Part shown: one piece after another, positions 38,590 through 39,696 of the stretch | Layout: every line of letters begins with the position of its first letter | Numbering within the stretch: position 1 is the stretch's first letter | From: Alphaproteobacteria bacterium | GTDB lineage: Bacteria; Pseudomonadota; Alphaproteobacteria; JAPULJ01 | DNA: 39,696 nt | Direction of reading: 5' to 3' | Assembly (NCBI GenBank): GCA_027295145.1 | Contig: JAPULJ010000348.1 | Coordinates: 1-39,696 of the forward strand | Position numbers and translations under genes: made by a program | The notes under the pieces: model-generated | The model's database searches: none | Told to the model about the DNA's origin: nothing | The model's input: the letters and a program-made list of their open reading frames with translations, nothing else

Positions 38590-39693
38590 TCACCGGTTTG
38601 TTGTATTAGCGCGCGCCCGTTCGCGCTCGATCAGGCCGCGTTTGCGATTCTCGCCCCAGCGATAGCCGCCGAGCCCGCCATCCCCGCGCACCGCCCGGTG
38701 GCAGGGGATCAGCAGCGAGACCGGATTGCCGGCGCAGGCCCGGCCGACGGCGCGCCTTGCGCCCTCATTGCCGAGCATCGCGGCGATCTGTGAATAGCTT
38801 CTGGTCTGGCCGTCGGGGATCGTGGTCAAGGCCCGCCAGACCCGGCGCTGGAACGCTGTCGCCCGCACATCGAGCGGCAGATCGGGGTGCGGTGCGCCCT
38901 CGACAAGATAGCGCAGCACGGCGTTGAGCACGTGCCCCAGAGCCTCATCGTCCCGATAGCGCTCGGCCGCCGGAAACTCCGCCTGTAGTGCTTTCTCCAG
39001 CGCCGCATCGTTGTCGCCGAAGGCGAGGAAGGCGACCCCTGAGCCGGTCGCCGCCACCAGGAAGCGGCCGATGGGGCCGTCGGCGATGGCGTAGCCGAGA
39101 TGCGCTCCGGCGCCGCCCCGCGCGTAGCTCGCCGGGGTCATCCCAAGGTGCGATCCGGCGCGCTCGTAGAGTCGGCTGGCCGACCCGTAGCCGGCCTCGT
39201 AGAGGGCGCCGGTCACATCGTCGCCCCCCCTGACGGCAACGCGAAAACGGGCCAGTCGCCTTGCATCGGCGTAGTCGCGCGGGCTGATTCCGACGAGGCG
39301 TTTGAACAGGCGCTGCAGGTGCGAAGGGCTGAGGCCGACCCGTTCGGACAATTCGCTCAAGGAGACCATACGCTCGGGGTTGTCGTCGATATAGGCGCAG
39401 GCAGCACGCACGGACTTAAGATGCGGATCGGCCGAGGCCACACGCTCCGGCCGGCAGCGCTTGCAGGCGCGAAATCCCTTGGCTTCGGCCGCCTGCGGCA
39501 CCTCGTAGAACTCGACAAAGCGACGCGCGGGCCGGCGCGAGGGGCACGAGGGCCGGCAGTAGATCCCCGTCGAGCGCACGGCGTAGACGAAGGCGCCGTC
39601 CTGCCTCCCATCATGGTCCAGCACCAATTGCCAGCGGCGCGCGTCGGCATCGCTTGCCTGGGGAGAAATTTTACTCGCGCGTATCGTGGTCAT
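38590..39693 (-). CDS. ada: bifunctional Ada regulator / methylated-DNA-protein cysteine methyltransferase
   Basis: FVYAVRSTGIYCRPSCPSRRPARRFVEFY...FRACKRCRPE (Zn site), AraC HTH, active site NPVSLLIPCHRAVRGDGGLGGYRWG. Confidence 0.96.
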   Translation of the reverse strand: MTTIRASKISPQASDADARRWQLVLDHDGRQDGAFVYAVRSTGIYCRPSCPSRRPARRFVEFYEVPQAAEAKGFRACKRCRPERVASADPHLKSVRAACAYIDDNPERMVSLSELSERVGLSPSHLQRLFKRLVGISPRDYADARRLARFRVAVRGGDDVTGALYEAGYGSASRLYERAGSHLGMTPASYARGGAGAHLGYAIADGPIGRFLVAATGSGVAFLAFGDNDAALEKALQAEFPAAERYRDDEALGHVLNAVLRYLVEGAPHPDLPLDVRATAFQRRVWRALTTIPDGQTRSYSQIAAMLGNEGARRAVGRACAGNPVSLLIPCHRAVRGDGGLGGYRWGENRKRGLIERERARANTTNR

Positions 39694-39696
39694 ATC

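Overview
The window is a roughly 39.7 kb, GC-rich alphaproteobacterial chromosome segment. Its gene families and neighbourhoods look Rhodospirillales-like (inference). Most of it is ordinary core genome: ispE, a TPR protein, ETF-QO, family-4 uracil-DNA glycosylase, lytic transglycosylase, moaB, a RidA/TetR pair, a transferase pair, APH-like kinase, radical SAM protein, antiporter, rnhB-ccrM, a PepSY/response regulator/histidine kinase operon, mutY-DUF721-dsbA-smc, F0 ATP synthase genes (atpI-B-E-F'-F), a Bcr/CflA MFS gene, gamma-carbonic-anhydrase-like protein and ada. The accessory region is about 5.65-11.65 kb, between the UDG gene and the lytic transglycosylase. There, two cargo modules sit between two pairs of degenerate direct repeats in the order A-[SAM/cyclase/AAA/TPR]-B'-A'-[linalool dehydratase/isomerase-like + TetR]-B. 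A' carries a 16-codon 3' remnant of a second UDG gene. The linalool dehydratase/isomerase-like ORF keeps the paired catalytic cysteines and has a recognisable promoter/operator. Other notable features are three tandem 15-bp minimal ORFs between atpI and atpB, three GANTC sites plus three 13-bp-phased CAATAA motifs at the ccrM promoter, and a near-perfect 69-bp palindrome. All calls come from reading the sequence; no database search was run.
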